Origin: Paracoccus sp. (in: a-proteobacteria)
Lineage (GTDB): Bacteria > Pseudomonadota > Alphaproteobacteria > Rhodobacterales > Rhodobacteraceae
Assembly: GCF_030538495.1 (NCBI RefSeq)
Contig: NZ_JAUNTW010000013.1
Coordinates: forward strand, 1-64,000
Reading direction: 5' to 3'
DNA length: 64,000 nucleotides
The notes below the pieces were generated by a model. That model was not told where the DNA came from. It saw only the letters and a list, made by a program, of their open reading frames with translations, and made no database searches. The position numbers and the translations under genes were made by a program. Shown here piece after piece: positions 42,268 to 51,905 of this stretch; positions within the stretch are counted from its first letter, which is position 1, and each line of letters opens with the position of its first letter.

Positions 42268-43050
42268 TCAGGTCGTGCGGCGGCGGCGCAGCAGGCCGAT
42301 TGCGCCTAACGCGGCCAGCAGCATAGGCGCGGCGGCGGGCAGCGGAACGGGGGCGGGTTGCGCAACCTCGGGCGGCAGGACCACCTGACCGGCCACGCCA
42401 AAGCGCAGATTGTCGATGGCAAAGCCCGCGGGTTCGGCCCCGACCAGATCAAGGAACACGCCCGCAATCGACGGCGAACCATCCTGACTGACCAGGCCCA
42501 GAAACTCGATCCCGATGCGTTCATTGGCGATTGTGCCAAGCCGCGACCCGTCGCGCGCAAAGGCAGTGATCCCGGTCGAGGCAACCGCGTTGAAATACCC
42601 GCCATCAAAACCGACGGCGACCATATCACGATCAAACAGCACCGCAATCGGCCCATTAAACATCGGACGTCCCGACAATACCGGCGATGTCGGGTTCGCG
42701 CCGTCGCTGGCGATATAGGTCTGGGGTGCATTGGGGTCCAGCGACAAGGACGCCGTGGGCGTGCCGACGACACAGGCCGTCGCCGCCGCGCCCGGGCAGT
42801 CGATATGGGCCTGCGTACTGAGCGCCTGCCCCAAGAACCAGCCACCAAAGCTGACATAGGGTGCCGCAGCCCCGCCACCATATTGCGCCGGCGTATAGAC
42901 CGGGTTCGCCGTGTTGATCAGATGTTCGCTGAACGTGATCAGCCCCGATTCGGGTTTAAAGTTGGTTTCAGCCATGCGCACAACCGCCGCCTGCGCAGAA
43001 CCGGCCACGAACAGCGCCGCAACGGCGCCTAACGCGATGTTTTTAATCAT
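42268..43050 (-). CDS. Secreted VPLPA-CTERM sorting-domain protein
   Basis: The 260-residue protein has an N-terminal signal peptide (MIKNIALGAVAALFVAGSAQ, then A) and a C-terminal sorting tail: the PVPLPAAAPMLLAALGAIGL stretch followed by LRRRRTT. The tail has the three parts of PEP-CTERM-type signals: a short Pro-rich motif, a membrane helix and a basic end. Exosortase-type enzymes recognise such tails and process the protein for the cell surface. No exosortase gene is in the window. The body has two cysteines (HIDCPGAAATACVVG) and no recognised enzyme domain. The upstream 170 bases are AT-rich and probably contain the promoter. Confidence 0.85.
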   Translation of the reverse strand: MIKNIALGAVAALFVAGSAQAAVVRMAETNFKPESGLITFSEHLINTANPVYTPAQYGGGAAAPYVSFGGWFLGQALSTQAHIDCPGAAATACVVGTPTASLSLDPNAPQTYIASDGANPTSPVLSGRPMFNGPIAVLFDRDMVAVGFDGGYFNAVASTGITAFARDGSRLGTIANERIGIEFLGLVSQDGSPSIAGVFLDLVGAEPAGFAIDNLRFGVAGQVVLPPEVAQPAPVPLPAAAPMLLAALGAIGLLRRRRTT

Positions 43051-43183
43051 AAACTTACCCCAAAAACAAAAACCACGGGCTTGGTCCGCACATATTAACA
43101 GACATCTACCCATGTTAAGATTGAGCCACTGAATGATGTAAAGATCAACAAAAATCATTCGGGCAAAAACGAGCAATTAAACG

Positions 43184-43208
43184 AAAAAGGCCGGGGTTTC
43201 CCCCGGCC
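43184..43208 (-). terminator. Intrinsic terminator of icd
   Basis: On the minus strand the 8-bp stem GGCCGGGG/CCCCGGCC with a GAAA loop is followed by TTTTTCGTTT, just after the icd stop. Confidence 0.9.
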
Positions 43209-43219
43209 CTGTTTGGCAA

Positions 43220-44431
43220 TTAAGCCAGTGCTTTGTTCAGGTATTCGTCGACTTTTTCCAGATAACCCATGGTGGTCAGCCATTTCTGATCCGGGCCGAC
43301 CAGCAGCGCCAAATCCTTGGTCATGTGGCCATCTTCGACCGCCTGCACGGTGACCTTTTCCAGCGTCTGGGCAAAGTTCAGCAGCTGTTCGTTGTTGTCC
43401 AGTTTCGCGCGGTGCTTCAAACCGCCGGTCCAGGCAAAGATCGACGCGATCGAGTTGGTCGAGGTCGCGTTGCCTTTCTGGTGTTCGCGATAGTGGCGGG
43501 TCACGGTGCCGTGCGCGGCCTCGGATTCCACGACCTTCCCGTCCGGCGTCATCAGAACGCTGGTCATCAGACCCAGCGAGCCAAAGCCCTGCGCGACGGT
43601 ATCCGACTGCACGTCGCCGTCATAGTTTTTGCAGGCCCAGACATAGCCGCCCGACCATTTCATCGCCGATGCGACCATGTCGTCGATCAGGCGGTGTTCA
43701 TAATGGATGCCGGCTTTTTTGAATTTGTCTTCGAATTCCTGTTCGTAAACCTCTTGGAACAGGTCTTTGAAGCGGCCGTCATAGGCCTTGAGGATGGTGT
43801 TTTTCGTGGACAGATACACCGGATATCCGCGCGACAACCCGTAATTCATCGACGCACGCGCGAAATCGCGGATCGAATCGTCCAGGTTATACATGGCCAT
43901 GGCCACACCGGCGGACGGAGCCTGGAACACTTCGTGTTCGATGGTTTCGCCATCTTCGCCCACGAATTTAATCGTCAGCTTGCCTTTGCCGGGGAAGCGG
44001 AAATCGGTCGCTTTATACTGGTCGCCGAATGCGTGACGGCCCACGATGATCGGCTGGGTCCAGCCCGGAACCAGACGCGGTACGTTGCTGCAAATGATCG
44101 GTTCGCGGAAAATCACGCCGCCCAGAATGTTGCGGATCGTCCCGTTGGGCGAGCGCCACATTTTTTTCAGGCCGAATTCTTCGACGCGGGCTTCGTCCGG
44201 GGTGATGGTCGCGCATTTCACGCCCACGCCGTATTGTTTGATCGCGTTTGCGGCGTCGATGGTGATCTGGTCGTCGGTGCGGTCGCGTTCTTCGATGCCC
44301 AGATCGTAATATTTCAGGTCAATATCCAGATAGGGCAGGATCAGTTTCTGCTTGATAAAGTCCCAGATGATCCGGGTCATTTCATCGCCGTCAAGCTCGA
44401 CGACGGGGTTTTCTACCTTGATCTTTGACAT
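43220..44431 (-). CDS. icd: NADP-dependent isocitrate dehydrogenase
   Basis: A 403-residue enzyme of the TCA cycle that converts isocitrate to 2-oxoglutarate and supplies NADPH. It belongs to the eukaryote-like class ([20 protein letters not shown], then [20 protein letters not shown], and [20 protein letters not shown]), not the E. coli type. The C-terminal metal and cofactor regions ([20 protein letters not shown] and [20 protein letters not shown]) are complete. The start follows AAGGGGAAACC. A strong terminator shows that it is a single unit. Confidence 0.97.
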   Translation of the reverse strand: MSKIKVENPVVELDGDEMTRIIWDFIKQKLILPYLDIDLKYYDLGIEERDRTDDQITIDAANAIKQYGVGVKCATITPDEARVEEFGLKKMWRSPNGTIRNILGGVIFREPIICSNVPRLVPGWTQPIIVGRHAFGDQYKATDFRFPGKGKLTIKFVGEDGETIEHEVFQAPSAGVAMAMYNLDDSIRDFARASMNYGLSRGYPVYLSTKNTILKAYDGRFKDLFQEVYEQEFEDKFKKAGIHYEHRLIDDMVASAMKWSGGYVWACKNYDGDVQSDTVAQGFGSLGLMTSVLMTPDGKVVESEAAHGTVTRHYREHQKGNATSTNSIASIFAWTGGLKHRAKLDNNEQLLNFAQTLEKVTVQAVEDGHMTKDLALLVGPDQKWLTTMGYLEKVDEYLNKALA

Positions 44432-44522
44432 GGTTTCCCCTTGGGTTTTTGGATTCGCTGGCGGTCTTATACCGCAAGACCAGCGAAAAGAAAAGCGTTG
44501 TATGCAATGGTATGCATTGCGG

Positions 44523-45854
44523 TCAGACAGTGTCCAGATACAGTTCGACGGTTTCTTCGTCGGACAATTCGGCCATATATTGCAGTTCCTGCCGTTTGGT
44601 CATGACGAAATTATCGACCAGATGCGGCGGCAGGATGCGGCGGATTTCAGGGCATTGGTCGAACGCGTCGATCGCCTCGGCCCATGTGGCGGGCAGTTGC
44701 GCAAGGTTCTGGTCATAGGCGTTGCCGTTGAACGGCTCCGGCGCCTCTAACCGATCTTCGATCCCGTTGAGCGCCGCGCCCAAAATCGCAGCGACCGTCA
44801 GATAGGGGTTCACGTCGCCCCCCGCAACGCGGTGTTCAATGCGCCGCGCTTTGGGACCGGATGACGGAATACGGATCGCGCCGGTGCGGTTTTCATAGGC
44901 CCAGCCGATCCCCGTCGGCGCATGGGCGTTCGGCACCAGCCGGTCATAGCTGTTTTCATGCGGCGCGAACAACAGCGTGGACCCCGGCATAGCGCGCAGG
45001 CACCCGGCGACCGCGTGGCGCAGCATATCCGACCCTTCGTCGCCGCCATTGTCAAAGATGTTCGTGCCGTCCTTGGTCAGCACCGAAAAATGCATATGCA
45101 TCCCGTTGCCCGACCAAGCGTCATAGGGTTTGGCCATAAAACTGGCGGCAAAGCCGGAATTGCGGGCGATGCCTTTCACCAACATCTTGAAAAACCACGC
45201 ATCATCAGCGGCCTTTAACGGGTCGGCTTGGTGCATCAGGTTGATTTCAAACTGGCCGGGACCGGCCTCGGATATGGCGGTGTCGGCGGGGATGTCCATG
45301 CTTTCGCATGCGTCATACAGCGTCGTGAAAAACTGGTCGAACGCGTCTAATGCCTTGAGGCTTAACACCTCGCCCCCGGTGCGGCGTTTGCCGGAACGCG
45401 GGCTGGGGGGGACGCGCAACTGACGGCCCGAATCGTCGATCAGGAAAAATTCCAGTTCGGTGGCCACCACCGGCACCAGCCCCGCCGCGTCATAGCGTTC
45501 AACCACGCGCGCCAATGCCTGCCGCGGATCGCCTTCATACGGCCGCCCGTCCGGGTGGAACATCCACAGCGGCAACAGACCCGTCGGCGCGTCCAGCCAC
45601 GGCATCGGCAGGAAACCACGTTCCGTCGGCAGCAGCATCCCGTCCGGGTCGCCGGATTCGAACACCAGCGGGCTGTCTTCGATATCTTCGCCCCAGATGT
45701 CCAGATTCAGCACGGAATAGGGGAATTTCGTGCCTTCGCTGATGACCTTATCCGCAAACCGGGCCGGAACCCGTTTCCCGCGCGCAACCCCGTTCAGGTC
45801 AGCGGCGGCGACGCGGATGGTTTTCACCTCGGGGTGTTCTCTCAGCCAGTCCAT
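44523..45854 (-). CDS. Glutamine-synthetase-family enzyme (PuuA-like)
   Basis: The 443-residue protein is a type-I-like glutamine synthetase fold: beta-grasp (1-100), then the catalytic domain with [30 protein letters not shown] and [20 protein letters not shown]. It lacks the extended adenylylation loop of GlnA and resembles gamma-glutamyl-amine ligases such as PuuA, GlnT-like or GS-III-like proteins. The gene is 3 bases downstream of an amino-acid-type ABC permease gene, so it probably ligates glutamate to the amine or amino acid that this transporter imports. The substrate is not determinable from sequence. Confidence 0.87.
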   Translation of the reverse strand: MDWLREHPEVKTIRVAAADLNGVARGKRVPARFADKVISEGTKFPYSVLNLDIWGEDIEDSPLVFESGDPDGMLLPTERGFLPMPWLDAPTGLLPLWMFHPDGRPYEGDPRQALARVVERYDAAGLVPVVATELEFFLIDDSGRQLRVPPSPRSGKRRTGGEVLSLKALDAFDQFFTTLYDACESMDIPADTAISEAGPGQFEINLMHQADPLKAADDAWFFKMLVKGIARNSGFAASFMAKPYDAWSGNGMHMHFSVLTKDGTNIFDNGGDEGSDMLRHAVAGCLRAMPGSTLLFAPHENSYDRLVPNAHAPTGIGWAYENRTGAIRIPSSGPKARRIEHRVAGGDVNPYLTVAAILGAALNGIEDRLEAPEPFNGNAYDQNLAQLPATWAEAIDAFDQCPEIRRILPPHLVDNFVMTKRQELQYMAELSDEETVELYLDTV

Positions 45855-45857
45855 GGG

Positions 45858-46682
45858 TCATCTCATTAATTGCGGGCGATAGCGCAGGCGGCGCACCGCG
45901 CCCGGCAGGTGCCTGTTCAGCCGCCGGTTCACCAGACCAAACAGCCCGATCAACAGCAGCGTTGCCATGATAAAGTAAAACGCCGCAATCGGATAGGCGA
46001 CAAAGGGGTTAAACGTCCGATCCGCGAAAAAGCTGGCGTAATACAGCGCGTCGCCGCGTTGCTGAAACGCCGGAAAGCCGGAAAAGAACACCAGCGTCGT
46101 GGCGTGGAACAGAAAGATCGCTTCGTTGGTATAGGACGGCCAGGCCAGCCGCATCATGGTGGGCCACAGCACGCGGCGGAACCGGGTCCAGCCGGTCATG
46201 CCATAGGCGTCGGCGGCCTCGACCTCGCCCTTTGGCACCGACATCAGCGCGCCATAGAAAATCTGCGCGGAATAGGCGGCGGTGTTCAGGATCAGCACGA
46301 TCAGCGCCCCGGCCCATGCCCGCGTCAGCCAGCTGGTCTGGATGGTCATGCCAAACACATCAACGCCCGCGCGCGGCAACAGCACCAGCAGTTCATAGGC
46401 GATAAAGAACTGAATAAACAACGGGCTGCCCCGGAACACAAAGATGAACCATTCCGCCGGTTTGCGCAAAACGGCGCGCGGGCTGGCCTTGGCCAGTGCC
46501 AAAGCATTGGCCAGCACAAACCCAAAGGACAGCGCCAGAATCGCGAAATACAGGTTCCAGATCAGCCCCGACCCGATCAGGGTGAATTGCTGGCACAGGT
46601 CATAACCCGACCGAGGCAACAGGCGTTCGCCATAGCCCAACGACCGCAGGCCGTAATCACTGATGGTTTGCAAACAGCTCAT
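45858..46682 (-). CDS. Polar amino acid ABC transporter permease (HisM-type)
   Basis: A 274-residue inner-membrane protein with five or six membrane segments. The permease EAA-like loop is EVEAADAYGMTGWTRFRRVL, the site that contacts the ATPase, and the start of the domain shows VFRGSPLFIQFFIAYELLVL, typical of the HisM/HisQ family. It starts within the stop of the other permease gene (ATGA), and the frame upstream of 46682 is rejected for that reason. It is in one operon with the ATPase, binding protein, second permease and the GS-like enzyme. Confidence 0.9.
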   Translation of the reverse strand: MSCLQTISDYGLRSLGYGERLLPRSGYDLCQQFTLIGSGLIWNLYFAILALSFGFVLANALALAKASPRAVLRKPAEWFIFVFRGSPLFIQFFIAYELLVLLPRAGVDVFGMTIQTSWLTRAWAGALIVLILNTAAYSAQIFYGALMSVPKGEVEAADAYGMTGWTRFRRVLWPTMMRLAWPSYTNEAIFLFHATTLVFFSGFPAFQQRGDALYYASFFADRTFNPFVAYPIAAFYFIMATLLLIGLFGLVNRRLNRHLPGAVRRLRYRPQLMR

Positions 46683-47560
46683 GCCGGAACCTCGCGGCGC
46701 AGGGCCTCGCCGCCCATGGTGGCTTGGCCGCGCGACAGGCGGCGGGTCAGGCGCGTTAACACTCGTTCCGACAGCGCCGTCATCAGCAGATAAAACACCA
46801 ACAGCCCAAGGAAATAATACAGCCGCCAATCCGGGTGCGGATAGGCAAAGGCACTGGTTTTCGACCCGCCCAATTCACGCGCCCAGAACACGACATCTTC
46901 GACGCCCAGAATGAACAGCAGCGGCGTGGCTTTGATCAGGATCATCCACAGATTCGACAGCCCCGGCAGGGCATAGGTCCACATCTGCGGCACCAGCACG
47001 CGGCGCGTGACCTGACGCGGCGACATGCCATAGGCTTCGGCGGTTTCCAATTGCGCGCGCGGCACGGCGTTCATCGCGCCCGCCAGCACATTCGCGGCGA
47101 ATGCCCCGAACACAATCGCAAAGGCGATGATCGCCATGGCAATGCCGTAAAGGTCATGCACCCACGGCGCGGCGCTGTTCAGCGGCAGCTTTGCGGCGGC
47201 GCACACAACGAATTCGTTGCCCTGCCGCACGGGCTGGCTGCTGTCGCACAGGACCTGATGGCGCACCCATTCCAGCCCCTGATCCAGTGCAATCGGCACG
47301 AACAGAAAGAAAATAATATCCGGCACACCCCGCACCATCGAGGTATACACCCAGCCCAACCACCGCAGCGGCGCAAAGCGCGACCGGCTGGCCATGGCCC
47401 CGCCATAGCCCAACAGCAACGCCGCCGGGGCCGTGATCGCCAGGACCAGCAGAACCGTGCCAAAGCTGGCATAGAACATAAAATGCGTGGGTGTGGTCAG
47501 ATAACATGACAACCACGCCAGCCCCTCAAGCGTGGATGGGTTTGCGCAATATGAAAACAT
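46679..47560 (-). CDS. Polar amino acid ABC transporter permease (HisQ-type)
   Basis: The 293-residue protein shows SMVRGVPDIIFFLFVPIAL and the coupling loop QLETAEAYGMSPRQVTRRVL of the HisQ/HisM permeases. Between these there is an unusual hydrophilic insertion of roughly 40 residues (about 97-137) with two cysteines (VLCDSSQP and FVVCAAAK), which should face the periplasm. Family members of ordinary size lack such an insertion. It forms a heterodimer with the permease encoded directly downstream. The start ATG lies 47 bases after the binding-protein stop. Confidence 0.9.
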   Translation of the reverse strand: MFSYCANPSTLEGLAWLSCYLTTPTHFMFYASFGTVLLVLAITAPAALLLGYGGAMASRSRFAPLRWLGWVYTSMVRGVPDIIFFLFVPIALDQGLEWVRHQVLCDSSQPVRQGNEFVVCAAAKLPLNSAAPWVHDLYGIAMAIIAFAIVFGAFAANVLAGAMNAVPRAQLETAEAYGMSPRQVTRRVLVPQMWTYALPGLSNLWMILIKATPLLFILGVEDVVFWARELGGSKTSAFAYPHPDWRLYYFLGLLVFYLLMTALSERVLTRLTRRLSRGQATMGGEALRREVPA

Positions 47561-47607
47561 CGGCGTTCCTGAATGCCGCCGCAGGCACCCCCACGGCGGC
47601 GTTTGGA

Positions 47608-48339
47608 TTAGTCAAACAACTGGGCGTTTTCGACCCATTTGGTCAGCAGAGCATTCAGGCTGCCATCGGCCTTCATGCTGGCCAAGGCGGCGTTGAATTT
47701 GTCGCGCAGTTCGGTGTCGGACTGGCGCAGGCCGATGCCCATGCCGTCGCCGACGGCGACCTCATCCTTGCCGTCCACGAACACCAGCTGACCGTTGGAT
47801 TCGTTGACATAAGGGATGATCGGTTCTTTATCCACGAACAGGGCGTCGGCTTCGCCATTGCGGACGGCGGCAACGCTTTGATCCAGATTGGCAAATTCCA
47901 GCAGCGTGGCGCCGGTTTCCGCGACATAGGCCGCCTGAATCGTGTTGATCTGCGCGGCGACAACGCCGCCTTCCACGTCCACATCCGCCGACAGCGCGAC
48001 ATAGGCCGACGGCGCGGGATGGGTGTAACCGTCGCTGAACTGGATCACCTGTTTGCGTTCTTCGGTCATCGACATGCCGGCCATGATCGCGTCATAGTTG
48101 CCGGAAACCAGGTTCGGGATGATCGAATCCCAATCATTGCGCACCCACACGCAATCCAGTTCGGCGCGTTTGCACAATTCGTTGCCCAGCTCGATTTCGA
48201 ACCCGTCAACCTCACCCGTCGCATCATTGATAAAGTTATACGGAGGATAAGCACCCTCGGTCCCGATCCGCACGGTCTGCGCGTGGCCCAAACCGGCGGT
48301 CAGCGCCAAGGCGCAAGCGGCAAGCGTCAGTTTTTTCAT
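47608..48339 (-). CDS. Polar amino acid ABC transporter substrate-binding protein
   Basis: A 243-residue periplasmic protein of SBP family 3. It has a signal peptide (MKKLTLAACALALTAGLGHA). The mature start VRIGTEGAYPPYNFINDATG and the segments LVSGNYDAIMAGMSMTEERK and GEADALFVDKEPI match the HisJ/LAO type, which bind basic or polar amino acids or opines. The ATG at 48339 lies 8 bases after AGGAG, whereas the ATG two codons earlier is too close. It is the second gene of the minus-strand operon. Confidence 0.92.
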   Translation of the reverse strand: MKKLTLAACALALTAGLGHAQTVRIGTEGAYPPYNFINDATGEVDGFEIELGNELCKRAELDCVWVRNDWDSIIPNLVSGNYDAIMAGMSMTEERKQVIQFSDGYTHPAPSAYVALSADVDVEGGVVAAQINTIQAAYVAETGATLLEFANLDQSVAAVRNGEADALFVDKEPIIPYVNESNGQLVFVDGKDEVAVGDGMGIGLRQSDTELRDKFNAALASMKADGSLNALLTKWVENAQLFD

Positions 48340-48358
48340 CGTCATTTCTCCTGTTGGT

Positions 48359-49153
48359 TCATATGGCCATTGTGGCGCTGAGGAATTGGCGCAAACGGTC
48401 GGTTTGCGGATTCCCAAACAACTGATCCGGGGGGCCTTCCTCGCAGATCACGCCCTGATGCAGGAACACCACATGATCGCTGACATCAGCGGCCAGCCGC
48501 ATGTCATGCGTCACCAGAATCATGGTGCGGTGTTCGGCGGCAAGGTCTTTGATGACCTTGACCACCTCTTGTTGCAATTCGGGGTCCAAAGCACTGGTGG
48601 GTTCGTCAAACAGCAGGGCGCGCGGCTGCATACACAAGGCGCGCGCAATCGCGGCGCGCTGTTGCTGACCGCCCGACAATTGCGCGGGCCACGCATCGGC
48701 CTTGTCCCCGATCCCGACCTTAGCCAGCAAGGCGCGGGCGCGGGGTTCGACCTCGGCCGGTTTTTGACCCAAGACGGTGACGGGCGCCTCCATCACGTTT
48801 TGCAGGATGGTCATATGCGCCCACAGGTTAAACTGTTGAAACACCATCGACAAATTGGTGCGCAGACGCGTGACCTGCGCCCGGTCGGCCGGAACGCGCG
48901 CCAGCCCCTGCCCCCGCCAGCGAACGGGTTCGCCGTCAAACAAAATCTCACCCTGTTGGCTGTGTTCCAACAGGTTGCAGCAGCGCAGCAGCGTGGATTT
49001 GCCCGATCCCGACGACCCGATCAGGCTGATGACATGGCCGCGCGGGGCGGTCAGGGACACGCCCTTTAACACCTCAAGCTGGCCATAGGATTTGTGCAGT
49101 CCGGTGATCTGAATCACCGGGGTGTCGGGGGTATGCGCGTTCTGGTTCATCAT
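48359..49153 (-). CDS. Polar amino acid ABC transporter ATP-binding protein
   Basis: The 264-residue ATPase has Walker A (LIGSSGSGKSTLLRCCNLLE), the Q-loop in MVFQQFNLWAHMT, the signature QLSGGQQQRAAIARAL, Walker B (ALLFDEPTSALD) and the switch His in ILVTHDMRLA. It closely follows the HisP pattern. It is the first gene of the five-gene operon, about 80 bases after purS, with a hairpin between. Two ATGs begin the frame (MMNQ). Confidence 0.93.
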   Translation of the reverse strand: MMNQNAHTPDTPVIQITGLHKSYGQLEVLKGVSLTAPRGHVISLIGSSGSGKSTLLRCCNLLEHSQQGEILFDGEPVRWRGQGLARVPADRAQVTRLRTNLSMVFQQFNLWAHMTILQNVMEAPVTVLGQKPAEVEPRARALLAKVGIGDKADAWPAQLSGGQQQRAAIARALCMQPRALLFDEPTSALDPELQQEVVKVIKDLAAEHRTMILVTHDMRLAADVSDHVVFLHQGVICEEGPPDQLFGNPQTDRLRQFLSATMAI

Positions 49154-49204
49154 CCGCGCATTGGGCGATAATCGCGCAAGATTTGCAACGGGTGAAGTGT
49201 GGCA

Positions 49205-49226
49205 GGGCGCGAAAAATGTCGCGCCC
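49205..49226 (-). terminator. Hairpin between purS and the ABC operon
   Basis: An 8-bp stem (GGGCGCGA/TCGCGCCC, 6-base loop) lies just after the purS stop on the minus strand. It lacks a T-run, so termination may be partial. Confidence 0.5.
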
Positions 49227-49235
49227 CGGCCAAAA

Positions 49236-49475
49236 TCATTCGATTTCGATCGAATATTTTTCGATCACGGTATTGGCCAGCAGACCTTCGCACATGCGCG
49301 CGACCTCGGCCCGGGCGGCGTCGGCGTCGGTGGCGGCCAGATCCAGTTCGATCAGCTTGCCCTGACGAACGCCGGTGACGCCCTGATGACCCAGACCGGA
49401 CAGCGCGTGGCGGATCGCCTCGCCCTGCGGGTCCAGAACGCCGTCTTTCAGCATGATGGTAACACGGGCTTTCAT
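49236..49475 (-). CDS. purS: Phosphoribosylformylglycinamidine synthase subunit PurS
   Basis: PurS is the small subunit that joins PurL and PurQ in the fourth step of purine synthesis. The 79-residue protein has the family pattern: VTIMLKDGVLDPQGEAIRHA, GVRQGKLIEL, then VARMCEGLLANTVIEKYSIE. The start follows AAGGATTTGCC. It lies 9 bases after purC. purQ, which often follows purS, is not here. Confidence 0.95.
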   Translation of the reverse strand: MKARVTIMLKDGVLDPQGEAIRHALSGLGHQGVTGVRQGKLIELDLAATDADAARAEVARMCEGLLANTVIEKYSIEIE

Positions 49476-49484
49476 GGCAAATCC

Positions 49485-50246
49485 TTAGTTAATCGCGGTG
49501 GGTTTCAGGCTGGTGGTGTTGGCGGGCATCAGGCCCAGACGGCGCGCAACTTCGGTATAGGCGTCGGTCAGATTGCCCAGATCCCGGCGGAACACGTCTT
49601 TGTCCAGTTTCTGCCCGGTTTTGACATCCCACAACCGGCAGGAATCGGGGCTGATTTCATCGGCCACGATCAGACGCATGAAATCATTATCCCAAACGCG
49701 ACCGATTTCGATTTTGAAATCAATCAGCTTGATCCCCACGCCATAGAACACGCCCGACAGGAAATCATTCACCCGCAGCGCCAACGACACAATATCGTCC
49801 AGATCCTGCTGCGTGGCCCAGCCGAATGCGATGATGTATTCTTCGGACACCATCGGATCGCCCAGTTCGTCGTTTTTGAAGCTGTATTCAACGATGGGAC
49901 GCGGCAACAGGGTGCCTTCTTCCAGCCCCAGACGCTTGGACAGCGACCCGGCGGCGAAATTGCGCACGATCACCTCAAGCGGGACGATTTCCACCTGACG
50001 GATCAGCTGTTCGCGCATATTGATGCGGCGAATGAAATGGTTCGGCACGCCAATATTCGTCAGCCCGGTCATGAAATATTCCGACAGGCGGTTGTTCAGC
50101 ACGCCCTTGCCTTCGATGGTGGCTTTTTTCTGGGCGTTAAAGGCGGTCGCGTCGTCTTTGAAATACTGGATCAGGGTTCCCGGCTCGGTGCCTTCATACA
50201 GGATTTTTGCTTTGCCTTCGTAGATTTTCTTGCGGCGCGGAGCCAT
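49485..50246 (-). CDS. purC: SAICAR synthetase
   Basis: PurC joins aspartate to CAIR with ATP in purine synthesis. The 253-residue protein has [20 protein letters not shown], the block [19 protein letters not shown], then [26 protein letters not shown]. All are diagnostic. The ATG at 50246 follows AAAGGATTCCGGCC; the in-frame extension to 50423 overlaps the divergent gene and is rejected. It forms an operon with purS. Confidence 0.97.
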   Translation of the reverse strand: MAPRRKKIYEGKAKILYEGTEPGTLIQYFKDDATAFNAQKKATIEGKGVLNNRLSEYFMTGLTNIGVPNHFIRRINMREQLIRQVEIVPLEVIVRNFAAGSLSKRLGLEEGTLLPRPIVEYSFKNDELGDPMVSEEYIIAFGWATQQDLDDIVSLALRVNDFLSGVFYGVGIKLIDFKIEIGRVWDNDFMRLIVADEISPDSCRLWDVKTGQKLDKDVFRRDLGNLTDAYTEVARRLGLMPANTTSLKPTAIN

Positions 50247-50372
50247 GGCCGGAATCCTTTCGCATGTCGCTGATGTTGCGGCATATCGCGAAATGCCCCC
50301 GATGGGCAATAAGGGTTGCGACATGGCCGCGCTTTCGGCATATCCATAGCAACCGAAAAACCGGAGGTCACC

Positions 50373-50690
50373 ATGTCCACCTTTGACGATCGCGAACGCG
50401 CCTACGAAGCGAAATTCGCCCATGACGCCGATCTGCGCTTTAAGGCAGAGGCCCGCCGCAACCGCCTGTTGGGCGAATGGGCGGCCGAACTGCTGGGCAA
50501 AACCGGCGAAGACGCGCGCGCCTATGCCCTGTCGGTGGTCAGCGCCGATTTCGAAGAACCCGGCGAAGAAGACGTTTACCGCAAAGTCGCCGCCGATCTG
50601 GACGGCCGCGCGGACGAACGCACCATCCGCGCGAAAATGGCGGAACTGACCGATGTGGCGCGTCGTCAGGTATATGACGAAGCCGAATAA
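50373..50690 (+). CDS. F1-ATPase inhibitor zeta subunit (DUF1476)
   Basis: A 105-residue, highly helical protein starting [20 protein letters not shown] and continuing [20 protein letters not shown]. This matches the DUF1476 family, whose Paracoccus denitrificans member is the zeta subunit that blocks ATP hydrolysis by F1-ATPase. The N-terminal segment is the inhibitory part in Paracoccus. The start follows CGGAGGTCACC at ideal spacing. It is divergent from purC with 126 bases between, and it ends at a hairpin terminator. It lies far from ATP synthase genes, as is usual. Confidence 0.9.
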   Translation: MSTFDDRERAYEAKFAHDADLRFKAEARRNRLLGEWAAELLGKTGEDARAYALSVVSADFEEPGEEDVYRKVAADLDGRADERTIRAKMAELTDVARRQVYDEAE

Positions 50691-50715
50691 CCTCGGGCCT
50701 CTGCCAGCCCTGAAT

Positions 50716-50741
50716 CCGCGCCGCCCTACCCCGCGGCGCGG
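50716..50741 (+). terminator. Hairpin terminator after the zeta subunit gene
   Basis: A perfect 9-bp stem (CCGCGCCGC/GCGGCGCGG) with an 8-base loop is followed by TTGCTATTTGAGTATTT. It is joined directly to repeat copy G. Confidence 0.7.
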
Positions 50742-50750
50742 TTGCTATTT

Positions 50751-50830
50751 GAGTATTTAGACACAGAAGAAACACCCGCCCCGCCCCAATTCAGGCGACA
50801 CGGCCCGGTTTCTTCTGTGCAAAAATACTC
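50751..50830. repeat. Intergenic repeat element, copy G (mirror pair)
   Basis: The arm GAGTATTTAGACACAGAAGA (continuing AAC) is mirrored 34 bases later by GTTTCTTCTGTGCAAAAATA (continuing CTC), giving an inverted repeat with 23-base arms. It is a divergent member of the CACAGAAGA subtype with GAGTATTT in place of GGGATATTT. Confidence 0.7.
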
Positions 50831-50879
50831 ATTCCAACTTTGCGGTCGGCGCTATGGTCGCGGGTGCCGTGATTCGCCC

Positions 50880-51905
50880 CTAGCCGTCGAACAAGCCGGT
50901 CTGATCCACGCGCGGCGCTTCCAGCCCAAGATGCCGCCACGCGCGGGGGGCCAGCATCCGCCCGCGCGGGGTGCGCGCGATCAGGCCCTGTTGCAACAGA
51001 TAGGGTTCGATCACCTCTTCAATCGCATCGCGGCTTTCGGACAGGGCGGCGGACAGGGTTTCCACCCCCACCGGCCCGCCGCCGTAATGGTCCGCCATCA
51101 GCGTCAGATAGCGCCGGTCGGCCCCGTCCAGCCCCAGATCATCGACGCCCAGCCGCGTCAGCGCCGCATCGGCCAGATCGCGGGTCAGGTGGCCGTCGCC
51201 TTCGACCAGGGCAAAATCGACCACGCGGCGCAGCAGGCGCCCGGCAATTCGGGGGGTGCCGCGCGCGCGGGCGGCGATTTCGCGGGTGCCGCCCGGATCC
51301 GCAGGCACGCCCATCATCCGCGCGCCGCGCTGAACGATCAGGTCCAATTCGTCCACGGTGTAAAATTCCAACCGCGTGGGGATGCCGAACCGGTCGCGCA
51401 GCGGCGTGGTCAGCAATCCCAGCCGAGTCGTCGCCCCCACCAGCGTAAAGGGTTGCAATTCAATGCGAACCGTGCGCGCCGCCGGACCTTCGCCGATGAC
51501 CAGATCCAGTTCGAAATCCTCCATCGCGGGATACAGGACTTCTTCGACGGCGGGGTTCATGCGGTGAATTTCGTCGATGAACAGCACGTCGCGCGATTCC
51601 AGATTGGTCAGGATCGCGGCCAGATCACCGGCGCGGGCCAGCACGGGGCCGGATGTCATGCGGAAATTCACGCCCAATTCGCGCGCCATAATCTGCGCCA
51701 GCGTGGTTTTGCCCAGACCCGGAGGGCCAAAGAACAGCGTGTGATCCATGGCCTTGCCGCGCAGTTTCGCGCTTTCGATAAAGACGCGCAGATTGGCGCG
51801 CGCTTCGGCCTGACCGACAAATTCGGTCAGGGCCTGCGGGCGCAGGGCGCGGTCTTCGGTCTCATCCGGCAGGGGCGCGCCGCGCAGGGTGGGGTCTGGC
51901 GTCAT
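50880..51905 (-). CDS. ruvB: Holliday junction branch migration helicase RuvB
   Basis: The 341-residue AAA+ motor drives branch migration with RuvA. It has [20 protein letters not shown], Walker [16 protein letters not shown], Walker [10 protein letters not shown], the sensor [19 protein letters not shown] and the C-terminal winged helix ([19 protein letters not shown]). The start overlaps the htpX stop (ATGA). In many bacteria ruvB directly follows ruvA; here htpX lies between them. Confidence 0.97.
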   Translation of the reverse strand: MTPDPTLRGAPLPDETEDRALRPQALTEFVGQAEARANLRVFIESAKLRGKAMDHTLFFGPPGLGKTTLAQIMARELGVNFRMTSGPVLARAGDLAAILTNLESRDVLFIDEIHRMNPAVEEVLYPAMEDFELDLVIGEGPAARTVRIELQPFTLVGATTRLGLLTTPLRDRFGIPTRLEFYTVDELDLIVQRGARMMGVPADPGGTREIAARARGTPRIAGRLLRRVVDFALVEGDGHLTRDLADAALTRLGVDDLGLDGADRRYLTLMADHYGGGPVGVETLSAALSESRDAIEEVIEPYLLQQGLIARTPRGRMLAPRAWRHLGLEAPRVDQTGLFDG

